Part shown: in pieces, positions 1 through 8,640 of the stretch | Numbering within the stretch: the stretch's first letter is position 1 | Layout: the number at the start of each line of letters is the position of its first letter | Source of the DNA: an uncultured Sphingobacteriaceae bacterium | GTDB taxonomy: Bacteria > Bacteroidota > Bacteroidia > Sphingobacteriales > Sphingobacteriaceae | Direction: 5' to 3' | Assembly: GCA_946887045.1 (NCBI GenBank) | Contig: CAMPKC010000014.1 | Location: 27,719 to 91,718, forward strand | Length of the DNA stretch: 64,000 nucleotides | The notes under the pieces: generated by a model | What the model saw: the letters and a program-made list of their open reading frames with translations, nothing else | What the model was told of the DNA's origin: nothing | The model's database searches: none | Translations under genes and position numbers: made by a program

Positions 1-592
1 TAAAACAGTGTGCATCGCTCTGAACCGGGGTTTGATCGCTTATCAGGATAGAAATAGTTGGCTCTTTTCTGTACGATAGAATTTCCCTGAATGAGGTTTT
101 CATCGGAACCATTTTCGCGTTAAAACGAGAGCGAACTTTCTTAAGAAATCGCTCGAATATCTGGTTTGTAAGAGGTTTATATACTACAAGCGTATTTTTG
201 TCGGTTGTTAAACCGATATTGCTTGCCATTTCCCAGTTTCCGTAGTGACCTGCTGCCGCTATTATACTTTTATTCTGGGCAAAATATTCTTCTAATAATT
301 CGGGATTGACAAACTTGAATCTTTCCATAGCCTCGGCTTTGGAAATACTGATCATCTTTACCGATTCGATAATCAAATCACACAAATATCTATAATACTG
401 TATGGTTATTTGATTCCTTTCTGTGATATCCTTTTCGGGAAAGGCATTTTTGAGATTTTCGGCAACTACGTTTCTGCGATATTTTGTAACATGAAAGAGG
501 ATCAGAAACAAGCCATCCGAAAGGATATAGAGAACATTTAATGGTAAATAAGATAAGAGTTTTAATCCCAGTATTGCTAGTCGGGTAAGCAT
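1..592 (-). CDS. Lysophospholipid acyltransferase family protein (LpxL/HtrB-like), partial
   Basis: Reading back from an ATG at 592 gives an open frame of about 197 residues that leaves the window at base 1, so the C-terminus is missing. A hydrophobic segment (about 5-33) is followed by a Y-R-R-N-V-V-x-E-N-L-K-N-A-F-P block typical of the lauroyl/myristoyl acyltransferase family. H-Y-G-N-W-E at about 116-121 corresponds to the catalytic His-x4-Asp/Glu motif, and I-S-D-Q-T-P follows near 184. Family members acylate lipid A precursors, or in Bacteroidota sometimes ornithine lipids, at the inner membrane; the substrate here is not settled. A longer-looking frame at 390-668 on the same strand is out of frame with these motifs and is a shadow. 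Confidence 0.85.
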   Translation of the reverse strand, partial: MLTRLAILGLKLLSYLPLNVLYILSDGLFLILFHVTKYRRNVVAENLKNAFPEKDITERNQITIQYYRYLCDLIIESVKMISISKAEAMERFKFVNPELLEEYFAQNKSIIAAAGHYGNWEMASNIGLTTDKNTLVVYKPLTNQIFERFLKKVRSRFNAKMVPMKTSFREILSYRKEPTISILISDQTPVQSDAHCF

Positions 593-683
593 GGCCAAAG
601 CTAAGCAAAAATGGGCTTTGAATATATGAGCAATGCCTGAAATTAAATTTCAGGCCATTGGGATCCATTTTTAAGTTAACCTG

Positions 684-1424
684 CTACACTTCGAACAAAA
701 AATATCCTGATTTATGTCCTTCCCGGGCAAGAAGCGGCTTTGCGACATTAAACACTTTCACTCCCCCAGATGTTTCGCCCTGGAATGTTCCGATATGAGC
801 ATGGCCATGAAAAGCAGCTTCGACACCTCGTCTGCTCAATGGCTCTGCCAGACGAGAGGATCCCAGAAATGGAAAAATCGCTTCAGCTTCTCCGATAACT
901 GTATCACGGATAGGTGAGTAATGCAGTAACGCGATTTTCTTGAGGTTAGGCGTTTCATCCAAACGAGCCAGGGCTCTGTCGAGATGCAGTGCTTCATCAA
1001 CTGCTTCCTGAACAAATGATTTCATGGCCCCTTCACCAAACATAGAAAGCATGTGATGGTCAAACCCGCCGCCAAATCCCTTAACTCCTGCAAAGCCTAC
1101 AGTATCAATAACTATTGCTTCTCCGTCAAGGATATGTACATTTTCATTCTGCAGAATACTTCGTATAAGTTTATGCCTGCCTTTTTCAAAATCGTGATTG
1201 CCCAGAACAGCGACCACTGGTATTGTACAGGCTTTTAGCTCATCAGCTAACACCTGGGCCTCCTGTTCATCACCGGTATCTGTTAAATCACCAGCAATAA
1301 CCAAAACATCAGCATGTTTTGAAATATCTTTAAAATATTCAACCCATTTGCCTTTGTCTGATTCTTTAACATGTATGTCTGCCACAGCAGCAATTCTTGT
1401 GCGCTTGTTTTCCTCGTCCATCAT
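684..1424 (-). CDS. Calcineurin-like metallophosphoesterase
   Basis: A 246-residue protein with the full metallophosphoesterase motif set: D-x-H at 16-18, G-D-L-T-D, G-N-H-D, a lone His in L-L-H-Y, and G-H-A-H near the C-terminus. These ligate two metals, so the enzyme is expected to hydrolyse phosphomono- or diesters. No signal peptide is seen, so it should act in the cytoplasm. Its ATG shares one base with the TAA of the upstream nucleotidyltransferase gene (TAATG), which indicates translational coupling. The natural substrate cannot be told from sequence; cyclic nucleotides, nucleotides or protein phosphates are all possible. Confidence 0.85.
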   Translation of the reverse strand: MMDEENKRTRIAAVADIHVKESDKGKWVEYFKDISKHADVLVIAGDLTDTGDEQEAQVLADELKACTIPVVAVLGNHDFEKGRHKLIRSILQNENVHILDGEAIVIDTVGFAGVKGFGGGFDHHMLSMFGEGAMKSFVQEAVDEALHLDRALARLDETPNLKKIALLHYSPIRDTVIGEAEAIFPFLGSSRLAEPLSRRGVEAAFHGHAHIGTFQGETSGGVKVFNVAKPLLAREGHKSGYFLFEV

Positions 1425-2167
1425 TACACTGTTTTAATGGTGGTAACCTTATAATCCCATTCTTTGATATCTATCATGTATTGAGTTTGATCAATTACCG
1501 GACCACGGCAGACTTTTTCCAACGATGGAGGTAAGTCGTATTGTTCATGAGCTCTGTTCATCAAGTCGTCAAATAGCCATCTGGGGATGATTTCGTGAAA
1601 GTCAGCAGGATAAACGAATTGAAAATTAATGATTTGCGATAACAATAGGTGCCAGTGCGAATCTAAACGGAACATCAATCGTTTCCAATCTAGTTTCTTT
1701 CCGTGTTTCAGTATTATGTGATTGATATCTGCACCATCAAACCGCTCCCGGTTTTGTACATATATTTTGCACCAGATCAATTCTTCGGCGGGTAAAAATT
1801 TAACAGGCAGACCTACAAATTGACCTTTGGTGGCATATTTATACCAAGTATCGTCAACCGTGCAAATATTATTAACTGTGTCGAATATTATATCGATAAA
1901 GTATTCGTCTTTAAAAATTTTAGCCAACCATCTGGAGTCTGACAGTTCTGTCCGATAACCTTTTTCTGCAAAAAATTTTAAAATTTTAGTATATTCATTT
2001 GGTTTGCAGAAAATGTCGAGGTCTTTGGTATCGCGATGAATTCCTGTGTATTTCGACATTGCAAATCCACCTCCCAGCATGAAATTTGTGCCGCATTCTT
2101 CTAATAATGTAAGTGCTTCTCTATAAAAGGCCTGGGCCTCATTTTTCTGTTCTTCTGTTTCTATCAT
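1424..2167 (-). CDS. Nucleotidyltransferase-fold protein (AbiEii/MNT-like)
   Basis: The N-terminal half carries the polymerase-beta nucleotidyltransferase signature: G-G-G-F-A, then D-L-D-I-F, and a third acidic position in F-I-D-I-I-F. The predicted metal-binding Asp residues are therefore all present. The C-terminal half (to 247 residues) has no motif I recognise. The frame is open to 2215, but the ATG at 2167 is preferred because the extra 16 residues are hydrophobic and unlike the family. It overlaps the metallophosphoesterase start by one base, so the two proteins are probably made together. Relatives include AbiEii-type toxins and sugar or antibiotic nucleotidyltransferases; no antitoxin-like partner is visible. 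Confidence 0.7.
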   Translation of the reverse strand: MIETEEQKNEAQAFYREALTLLEECGTNFMLGGGFAMSKYTGIHRDTKDLDIFCKPNEYTKILKFFAEKGYRTELSDSRWLAKIFKDEYFIDIIFDTVNNICTVDDTWYKYATKGQFVGLPVKFLPAEELIWCKIYVQNRERFDGADINHIILKHGKKLDWKRLMFRLDSHWHLLLSQIINFQFVYPADFHEIIPRWLFDDLMNRAHEQYDLPPSLEKVCRGPVIDQTQYMIDIKEWDYKVTTIKTV

Positions 2168-2288
2168 AGCGTGTTCCTGTAGGAAACATAAATTTATAAA
2201 CCTAAAAAAAACCATTCTGTTTTATTCCTGCAGAAGCCCTTTTAAAAGAGATGTTGTTTGTTATTATCTTTAGCTAATAAATATTATT

Positions 2289-3206
2289 ATGGATTTTGGA
2301 AAAGTACCTGAAACAGAACTTGATAAGATAAATTTTAGTTTGCCAGCAGATTCTGAGCTTACGCTAAAAGTGCTAAAAGAGGCGCAGAAGCCTGAGTTTC
2401 CAGAGATTTATGTTGGTTGTGCAAAATGGGGGAGAAAGGAGTGGGTGGGCTTAATCTATCCCCAAAAAACCAAGGAAGTAAATTTCCTGGATGAATATGT
2501 TAAGCATTTTAACAGCATTGAACTGAATGCTGTTTTTTATCAAATGCCAAAAGCTGATCAGATTAGGACATGGAAGGAAAAAGCCGCCGTTGAGGGAAAG
2601 GATTTTAAATTCTTTCCAAAAATCAGCAGGACCATAAGTCATATTCGCCGCTTAAAAAATGCCGAGGAGGATACTACAAAGTATCTCGAAAGTATTTCTG
2701 AATTTGGCGAATTTCTTGGGCCTTGTTTTTTGCAATTGAGTGATAATTTCGGCCCTAAAAATTTCGACATTCTTCGGGAGTACCTGGAGCATTTACCGAA
2801 AGACTTTAACTTGTTTGTTGAAGTACGTCATCCCGATTGGTATAGCGATGCAGTTGCCCGGAAAGATTTTTTTGAACTCCTGTACAGTGTTAAAAAAGGT
2901 GCGGTTATTACCGATGCTTCGGGCCGACGTGATTGTGTACATATGGAACTTCCAACGCCGCAAGCTTTTATCCGATTTGTTGGGAACGGTTTGCATCCAA
3001 CGGATTATAGCCGAATTGATGAATGGGTGGAGCGACTGGCCCAGTGGACAAACAAGGGCTTAAACTCAATCTACTTCTTTCTTCATCAACACGACGAAAA
3101 AGATACGCCTATTCTCGCTGATTATACAATAAAGAAATTAAATGAAAAGCTTGGGACGAAACTGGCTGAACCAAAATTCATATCTAAGTCAGATTCTCTG
3201 TTTTAA
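2289..3206 (+). CDS. DUF72 domain-containing protein (YecE-like)
   Basis: A 305-residue protein with the DUF72 TIM-barrel pattern: I-Y-V-G-C-A-K-W-G near the start, F-N-S-I-E-L-N-A-V-F-Y, then F-K-F-F-P-K-I-S-R and V-E-V-R-H-P-x-W-Y. The family is widespread and conserved but its biochemical role is not established. No signal peptide or membrane segment is seen. It is transcribed away from the preceding minus-strand pair and is probably monocistronic or read together with the peroxiredoxin 75 bases downstream. Confidence 0.85.
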   Translation: MDFGKVPETELDKINFSLPADSELTLKVLKEAQKPEFPEIYVGCAKWGRKEWVGLIYPQKTKEVNFLDEYVKHFNSIELNAVFYQMPKADQIRTWKEKAAVEGKDFKFFPKISRTISHIRRLKNAEEDTTKYLESISEFGEFLGPCFLQLSDNFGPKNFDILREYLEHLPKDFNLFVEVRHPDWYSDAVARKDFFELLYSVKKGAVITDASGRRDCVHMELPTPQAFIRFVGNGLHPTDYSRIDEWVERLAQWTNKGLNSIYFFLHQHDEKDTPILADYTIKKLNEKLGTKLAEPKFISKSDSLF

Positions 3207-3281
3207 GAAAACAATATTTTTCTTTCAAGCTTAAACCCCTTAGTTTAGTAATCATTAATACTTACCTAAATATTTAAAATC

Positions 3282-3917
3282 ATGAGCTTAAGATTAGGCG
3301 ATACCGCACCAAATTTCAAGGCACAAACATCTATGGGCGAGATAGATTTTTATGAATATCTTGGAGATAGCTGGGCTGTTTTATTTTCTCACCCTGCAGA
3401 TTATACCCCGGTTTGTACTACAGAATTAGGACGTACAGCGTCATTAAATGCTGAATTTGAAAAACGAAATGTAAAAGTACTTGCATTGAGCGTTGATCCG
3501 CTTGATAAACATCAGGGCTGGATTCAGGATATTAACGAGACTCAGGGAGTGGAAGTTAATTTTCCGATTATCGCCGACGAGGATAAAAAGGTATCCCAAT
3601 TGTATGATATGATTCATCCTAATGCTTCCGAGTCAGCTACGGTACGTTCCTTATTTATTATAAGTCCTGATAAGAAAATTAAGCTAATTATTACTTATCC
3701 GGCTTCAACCGGCAGAAATTTTACGGAAATTTTAAGGGTGATTGATTCACTTCAACTAACAGCCAATTATAGCGTGGCTACACCGGCCGACTGGAAGGAA
3801 GGGGAGGATGTGGTTGTCGTTCCGGCAATAAAAACCGAAGATATTCCCGCTAAATTCCCGAAAGGACACAGAGTTGTAAAACCATATTTGCGTTATACGC
3901 CCCAGCCTAATAAATAA
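3282..3917 (+). CDS. Peroxiredoxin, Prx6 (1-Cys) type
   Basis: A 211-residue thioredoxin-fold peroxidase. The peroxidatic cysteine is Cys45 in T-P-V-C-T-T-E-L, preceded by the conserved H-P-A-D-Y. This motif, the overall length and the C-terminal P-K-G-x-R-x-x-K-P-Y-L-R segment fit the Prx6 subfamily, which reduces hydrogen peroxide and organic hydroperoxides in the cytoplasm. A clear terminator follows the stop codon, so this gene ends its transcription unit. Confidence 0.92.
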   Translation: MSLRLGDTAPNFKAQTSMGEIDFYEYLGDSWAVLFSHPADYTPVCTTELGRTASLNAEFEKRNVKVLALSVDPLDKHQGWIQDINETQGVEVNFPIIADEDKKVSQLYDMIHPNASESATVRSLFIISPDKKIKLIITYPASTGRNFTEILRVIDSLQLTANYSVATPADWKEGEDVVVVPAIKTEDIPAKFPKGHRVVKPYLRYTPQPNK

Positions 3918-3940
3918 TTTAAGGCAGTATTACGTTTTGA

Positions 3941-3971
3941 GCAGGTAATTGGTTGATTACCTGCTTTTTTT
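3941..3971 (+). terminator. Rho-independent terminator after the peroxiredoxin gene
   Basis: Perfect 9-base stem (3941-3949 with 3956-3964), a 6-base loop and a run of seven T. It lies 24 bases after the peroxiredoxin stop codon. Confidence 0.85.
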
Positions 3972-4025
3972 CTGAATTTCAAAATCTTCTTTCAAACCTG
4001 TTGATGTTATTGATGTTTAGCAGGT

Positions 4026-4565
4026 ATGAATACTCAGAACATTAAGGATAAGATTTCTGTAATGCACGGTGACATTACAAAATTGGCAGTAGATGCTATT
4101 GTAAACGCAGCAAACTCGTCTTTACTTGGAGGAGGAGGTGTTGACGGAGCTATTCACAGAGCAGGGGGACAAAAAATTCTTGAGGAATGTAAGGAGATAA
4201 TTGCCAGGCAGGGAAGTTGTCCTCCCGGCGAAGCAGTAATTACCACTGGGGGAAATCTTCCGGCGGAATACGTTATCCATACTGTCGGGCCGGTGTGGGA
4301 AGGCGGAAGTCATGAGGAAGCGGAAAAGCTTCGTAATTGCTATCGTAACTCTCTTGAACTTGCAGTAAAGCATGGAATCGAAACTATCGCATTTCCCAAC
4401 ATAAGTACGGGTGCTTATGGCTATCCTAAGACAGAGGCTGCAAAAATTGCTACCAACACGGTAAAAGAGTTTTTGTTAGAAAATGATCAGCTTCAAAAAG
4501 TTCATTTTATGTGCTACGACGAGGAAAACTTTAAGCTTTATACAGAGTTGTTAATGAAGCTTTAA
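4026..4565 (+). CDS. Macro domain protein, probable O-acetyl-ADP-ribose deacetylase / ADP-ribosyl hydrolase
   Basis: A 179-residue single macro domain. The N-terminal G-D-I-T, then [23 protein letters not shown] and the later S-T-G-A-Y-G-Y-P are the ADP-ribose-binding loops of the YmdB/MacroD class. Such enzymes remove ADP-ribose from proteins or deacetylate O-acetyl-ADP-ribose. The catalytic-type V-D-G-A-I-H segment is intact. The gene converges on the DUF502 gene with a 4-base overlap of the coding ends. Confidence 0.9.
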   Translation: MNTQNIKDKISVMHGDITKLAVDAIVNAANSSLLGGGGVDGAIHRAGGQKILEECKEIIARQGSCPPGEAVITTGGNLPAEYVIHTVGPVWEGGSHEEAEKLRNCYRNSLELAVKHGIETIAFPNISTGAYGYPKTEAAKIATNTVKEFLLENDQLQKVHFMCYDEENFKLYTELLMKL

Positions 4566-5158
4566 TCTGTTAATCCACTCACTCCGCCGGAAACAACAAA
4601 TTTCATGGCAGCGCTTGCCGTCATATTTAAAGGTGTTACTCGCTCGGTTTTAACAATTACTAATTGGCCGGCAAATGAATAGGAGAAGGGTAGATAAACG
4701 GCTACTTCACCCGGGAGTTTTATTTTTTTAAGGTTTTTGTGAGTTACAAAACCAACTTGTTTTAATCCGGAGTCGTTAAGCTCTACCAATACAGGTTCGC
4801 TGAATTTTTTTTCATCCCCTACAAAGGCTTCTGTGAAATCTTTAATCGAAGAATAGAAAAAGTTTAATAGAGGAATGCGCTTTATCCAGCGGTTAAATGC
4901 CGCTTTGATAGGATCGGTAATGAAATTAGTTACTATTATTCCGACGATCATAATAATAACAATAACAGTCAATATACCCAGTCCGGGTATGTAAACAGGT
5001 TTCCCATGAGAATCAACAGCAATGGCATCACTCAGATTTAGGGCGTTATCTATTGATGAAAAAATCCAATAAATCAGAAAAATAGCGGCACCAAGAGGAA
5101 CAACAACTAATACACCTTTAAAAAAGTAATTTAATAAGGCTCCAGCAATTTTTTTCAT
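4562..5158 (-). CDS. DUF502 family membrane protein
   Basis: About 198 residues from the ATG at 5158; the frame continues to 5203 but this start gives the usual M-K-K membrane N-terminus. Two hydrophobic helices lie near residues 7-30 and 55-80. The conserved [15 protein letters not shown] segment and V-G-F-V-T-H are typical of DUF502. The function of the family is not established. It follows the murF-alr gene on the same strand with a gap of 62 bases, so the two may be co-transcribed. Confidence 0.85.
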   Translation of the reverse strand: MKKIAGALLNYFFKGVLVVVPLGAAIFLIYWIFSSIDNALNLSDAIAVDSHGKPVYIPGLGILTVIVIIMIVGIIVTNFITDPIKAAFNRWIKRIPLLNFFYSSIKDFTEAFVGDEKKFSEPVLVELNDSGLKQVGFVTHKNLKKIKLPGEVAVYLPFSYSFAGQLVIVKTERVTPLNMTASAAMKFVVSGGVSGLTD

Positions 5159-5220
5159 TATGCCGCAAAGGTAGTGCAAATGAATTAATGTGCAGATATG
5201 CAAATCTGAAAATGATTGTA

Positions 5221-7689
5221 TTATTCATAAAAATATACTCTTTTCACCCGTTCTGAAATGCCGGTAAGCACTTCGTAAGGAATAGTTCCGATTTGCGCTG
5301 CTATATCTTCTACCCGGATTACATCGTTAAAAACAATCACTTCGTCGCCTTCATTGGCGGGTACACCTGTAATATCCAGCATGCACATATCCATACAGAT
5401 ATTTCCAATTGTTGGCACTTTTACGCCATTAATCAGCATTTTCCCGACGCCATTTCCCAGCTTGCGACTATATCCGTCGGCATAACCAATTTTTACCGTT
5501 GCCACCTTGCCACCATTAGGCATTATTCCCTTTCTGTTATACCCTACTGTGTCGCCGGGCTCTAAATCTTTGATTTGTGAAATGCTTGTTTTTAGGGTGG
5601 TAACCGTTTGTAGAGGTGATTTTTTGTTCCTGAATGAATTGTCTATCCCGTAAATGCCAATACCCAATCGTACCATGTCAAATTGCGCTTCAGGAATGCG
5701 GCTGATACCTGATGTATTTGAGATATGTCGTAAAAATTTATATCCAACGGCCGATTCTATTTTGTTTGTAATTTCCTTGAAAACGGATACTTGCTGATGA
5801 GTGAAGTCATCGGACTCTGGATCTTCACTTGCTACCAGATGCGAGAAAACGCTTTTGATAGTTATGGCGGGGCAGTTCTCTATCTCTTCTAATAAGAGAG
5901 GGATTTCGTTTGGTAAAAAACCTAATCGGTGCATGCCGGTATCCAGTTTAATATGCACAGGATAGCTTTCCTGATTTTTGCGGTTCAGGACTTCAATGAA
6001 GTCTTTCAGCACGCGGAAGCTATAAATCTCGGGTTCTAATGATTGTTCAATCATAACATCAAAGGCCATCAAATCCGGATTCATGACCATGATTGGCAGA
6101 GTGATGCCAGCCTTTCGAAGTGTTACGCCTTCATCGGCATAAGCCACAGCCAACCAGTCTATTTTATTAAACTGTAACAGGTTGGCTATTTCAAAGCTTC
6201 CGCTTCCGTAAGAAAAAGCTTTAACCATAACCATTAGTTTAACGCCTTTTTTTAATTGCGATTTATAGTAATTCAGGTTGTGTTCGAGCGCGTTCAAATT
6301 AATTTCGAGCATCGTTTCGTGTACTTTTTTGGCAAGTACCGTACTTACACGCTCGAAACCGAAGGCCCTCGCTCCTTTAATCAGAATGGTTTCGTTATAA
6401 AGTTTTAAGGTGTCCAGGTGTTGAATAAGTTCATCGGTATTTTTAAAAAATGACTTCTCCAGATTAAATATATCTGCATGCCTGGTAAGCTCCTCACCAA
6501 CGCCGATTAAGCGGTCAACCTCTTTATTTTTAAGCAGTTTAGCAACCTGTTTGTAAAGTGATTCAGAATCGATTCCTGCTTCCGGGATGTCTGATAAGAT
6601 GAGCGAACGTCGTAAATGCTGATTCTGCTGTTTAAGAAAATCGAGAGCAATAGCCAATGATGAGATGTCAGAGCTGTAGGAATCATCAATTATGGAACAG
6701 TTGTTTATCCCGTCTTTTAGCTCTAATCGCATTTTAATGGGATGGAGTTTTTCAAGCCTGATGTCAGCATCATGAGGCAGATATCCAAGTGCTAATATGG
6801 TGGCCCAACAGCAAATGGCATTTTCAACCGAAGCTGCATCAATAAAAGGGACAACGCATTGAACATCACGACCTTTATATGTTCCTCTGATAAACAGATA
6901 TTTATCTTCCAAAACCTCATCGTCGATAAGACGCAGATCTGCTTCTTCATCCCATGACCAAGTAAACTTCTCCCTTCCGGGGATTTCGCCAGTGTATCCT
7001 TTAAGGTACTTCGGCGAGTAAATAAACAGGTCGGTGTTTTCGAAAAGCAAAAGCTTCTCCCTTATCTTTTCATCGCGATCAGTGAAACCCTCGTTATGGG
7101 CCTCTCCAATATTGGTTAACAATCCGATGGTTGGTTGAATAATTCTTGTCAGGTTAATCATTTCGCCGGTATGCGAAACCCCTGCTTCAAATATTGCCAT
7201 AGAATGTTCGTCATTCATCTCCCAAACCGAAAGAGGAACTCCGATTTGGGAGTTATAACTCTTAGGGCTTCTGATAACGTTTTTTTCGGGCGCTAATAAC
7301 TGGTACAGCCATTCTTTTACCACCGTTTTGCCATTACTTCCTGTAATTGCCATTACTGGGTAGTGATAGTGCGTTCTATGCCAGGCGGTAAGTTTGTGCA
7401 AAGCCTGCAAGGTATCGTCTACCAGCAGTATATTGACATCATTATATTTAGCGAATATTCCGGAATCATCCGAGATTATGAAATTTCTGATGCCCTGATC
7501 ATATACATCCTGCAAGTATTCATGTCCATCCCGGCGACCCTTCAACGCAAAAAATAATGAATGTTCTATGTCGCTAAGCTTGCGACTATCGAACACCAGA
7601 GAACGAATGGTTGCTTCGGGTGCATTCAAAATCCCTTTGGCGTGAACTACTTCCTTAATTTCTGTAACCTGGTATAGGGGATGCGACAT
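5221..7689 (-). CDS. murF-alr: Bifunctional UDP-N-acetylmuramoyl-tripeptide:D-Ala-D-Ala ligase / alanine racemase
   Basis: An 822-residue fusion. Residues 1 to about 450 are a MurF-like ligase with the ATP-binding A-I-T-G-S-N-G-K-T loop (about 114-122), N-I-G-E-A-H and a C-terminal ligase domain. From about 458 onward is a pyridoxal-phosphate alanine racemase with M-V-K-A-F-S-Y-G-S-G (PLP lysine), K-L-D-T-G-M-H-R-L-G-F and I-G-N-I-C-M-D-M. The second half makes D-alanine and the first adds D-Ala-D-Ala to the peptidoglycan precursor. This fusion is well known in Bacteroidota and supports the taxonomic call. The racemase motif K-A-F-S-Y differs from the usual K-A-N-A-Y but keeps the lysine. Confidence 0.93.
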   Translation of the reverse strand: MSHPLYQVTEIKEVVHAKGILNAPEATIRSLVFDSRKLSDIEHSLFFALKGRRDGHEYLQDVYDQGIRNFIISDDSGIFAKYNDVNILLVDDTLQALHKLTAWHRTHYHYPVMAITGSNGKTVVKEWLYQLLAPEKNVIRSPKSYNSQIGVPLSVWEMNDEHSMAIFEAGVSHTGEMINLTRIIQPTIGLLTNIGEAHNEGFTDRDEKIREKLLLFENTDLFIYSPKYLKGYTGEIPGREKFTWSWDEEADLRLIDDEVLEDKYLFIRGTYKGRDVQCVVPFIDAASVENAICCWATILALGYLPHDADIRLEKLHPIKMRLELKDGINNCSIIDDSYSSDISSLAIALDFLKQQNQHLRRSLILSDIPEAGIDSESLYKQVAKLLKNKEVDRLIGVGEELTRHADIFNLEKSFFKNTDELIQHLDTLKLYNETILIKGARAFGFERVSTVLAKKVHETMLEINLNALEHNLNYYKSQLKKGVKLMVMVKAFSYGSGSFEIANLLQFNKIDWLAVAYADEGVTLRKAGITLPIMVMNPDLMAFDVMIEQSLEPEIYSFRVLKDFIEVLNRKNQESYPVHIKLDTGMHRLGFLPNEIPLLLEEIENCPAITIKSVFSHLVASEDPESDDFTHQQVSVFKEITNKIESAVGYKFLRHISNTSGISRIPEAQFDMVRLGIGIYGIDNSFRNKKSPLQTVTTLKTSISQIKDLEPGDTVGYNRKGIMPNGGKVATVKIGYADGYSRKLGNGVGKMLINGVKVPTIGNICMDMCMLDITGVPANEGDEVIVFNDVIRVEDIAAQIGTIPYEVLTGISERVKRVYFYE

Positions 7690-7753
7690 ATCGCCTAATT
7701 TCTATAAATTTTTAGGATTTGAATGATATTTTTACGAATTGATCAAGAAAAAA

Positions 7754-8248
7754 ATGGAATTCGAAAAAGCTGTAAAAAAAGTACTGGACAAAAGAACTGC
7801 GCTGGCCAAACTCGAGCATTACTGTGCTTACCAGGAACGTTCGCAGCAGGAGGTACGTGATAAGCTTTATAGTTATGGGCTCCATTCTGCGGAAGTTGAA
7901 GATGTGATATGTGATTTAATAAGTGCGAATTTTTTGAATGAAGAAAGATTCGCAATTGCTTATACACTGGGGAAATTCAGGATTAAACAATGGGGGAAGA
8001 TCAAAATTAAACAGGGACTTAAGCTAAAAAGGGTAGGAGATAACCTGATAAAAAAGGCGTTGCTTCAGATCAATTATGATGATTATGAAGCGGCGTTAAA
8101 GGCTTTGTTGGAGAAGAAGGATGCTTTACTTAAAGAAAAAGATGCATTTAAACGCCGTCAGAAACTTATTTTGTATGGAATATCTAAGGGCTATGAACGA
8201 GATATGATTTTTGATTGCCTGAATTCCAGTGGTTTATTAGAAAAGTGA
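7754..8248 (+). CDS. recX: Regulatory protein RecX
   Basis: About 164 residues from the ATG at 7754; a TTG at 7739 gives a five-residue longer frame. The protein shows the three-helix RecX repeats: A-L-A-K-L-E-H-Y-C-A-Y-Q-E-R-S, L-I-S-A-N-F-L-N-E-E-R-F-A, then G-K-x-K-I-K-Q-G-L and a final R-R-Q-K-L-I-L-Y-G-I-S-K-G-Y. RecX binds RecA and moderates its filament activity in the cytoplasm. The gene is divergent from murF-alr, with about 64 bases between the starts, and ends just before the tRNA promoter. Confidence 0.88.
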   Translation: MEFEKAVKKVLDKRTALAKLEHYCAYQERSQQEVRDKLYSYGLHSAEVEDVICDLISANFLNEERFAIAYTLGKFRIKQWGKIKIKQGLKLKRVGDNLIKKALLQINYDDYEAALKALLEKKDALLKEKDAFKRRQKLILYGISKGYERDMIFDCLNSSGLLEK

Positions 8249-8268
8249 AAAAAAAGTTCAATATTTTA

Positions 8269-8298
8269 TTGACAAGGAAGCTTTTCTGTCTATATTTG
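8269..8298 (+). promoter_or_regulatory. Bacteroidota-type promoter for the tRNA genes
   Basis: TTG at 8269-8271 and TATATTTG at 8291-8298, separated by 19 bases. This matches the Bacteroidota sigma consensus (TTG around -33, TAnnTTTG around -7). It lies 57 bases upstream of tRNA-Gly. Confidence 0.8.
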
Positions 8299-8355
8299 CA
8301 CACACAAAAAACGGTAACATTCTTTAGAAAGCCAACGTTCAATGTGAATACCAAC

Positions 8356-8428
<73 letters not shown>

Positions 8429-8484
8429 CCAGAATCCCTTTCTACCAGGAAGGGATTTAATGTTGAAAAAGGTTCTCAAAACCT

Positions 8485-8570
8485 GCTGAAGTGGTGGAAC
8501 TGGTAGACACGCAGGACTTAAAATCCTGTGACCCTTAAAGGTCGTGCGGGTTCGATTCCCGCCTTCAGTA
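8485..8570 (+). tRNA. tRNA-Leu (anticodon TAA)
   Basis: A class II tRNA of 86 bases. The acceptor arms GCTGAAG and CTTCAGT pair, with one G-U at the first pair. The anticodon stem CAGGA/TCCTG holds CTTAAAA, giving TAA. A long variable arm and GGTTCGATTCC follow. CCA is not encoded, unlike in tRNA-Gly. Confidence 0.93.
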
Positions 8571-8574
8571 CTGG

Positions 8575-8615
8575 ACGGGAAAGAGTTGAAAAATCAATTT
8601 CTTTCCCGTTTTTAT
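8575..8615 (+). terminator. Terminator after the tRNA genes
   Basis: A 10-base perfect stem, ACGGGAAAGA (8575-8584) with TCTTTCCCGT (8600-8609), followed by a T-rich tail. It closes the tRNA transcript and also sits at the end of the converging ABC permease operon. Confidence 0.8.
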
Positions 8616-8640
8616 TTGCACGTAACTTGCGGATCCCGGG

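Noticed and set aside
390..668. A 92-residue open frame on the minus strand
   Set aside because: The acyltransferase motifs are in another frame of the same strand starting at 592, so this is a shadow.
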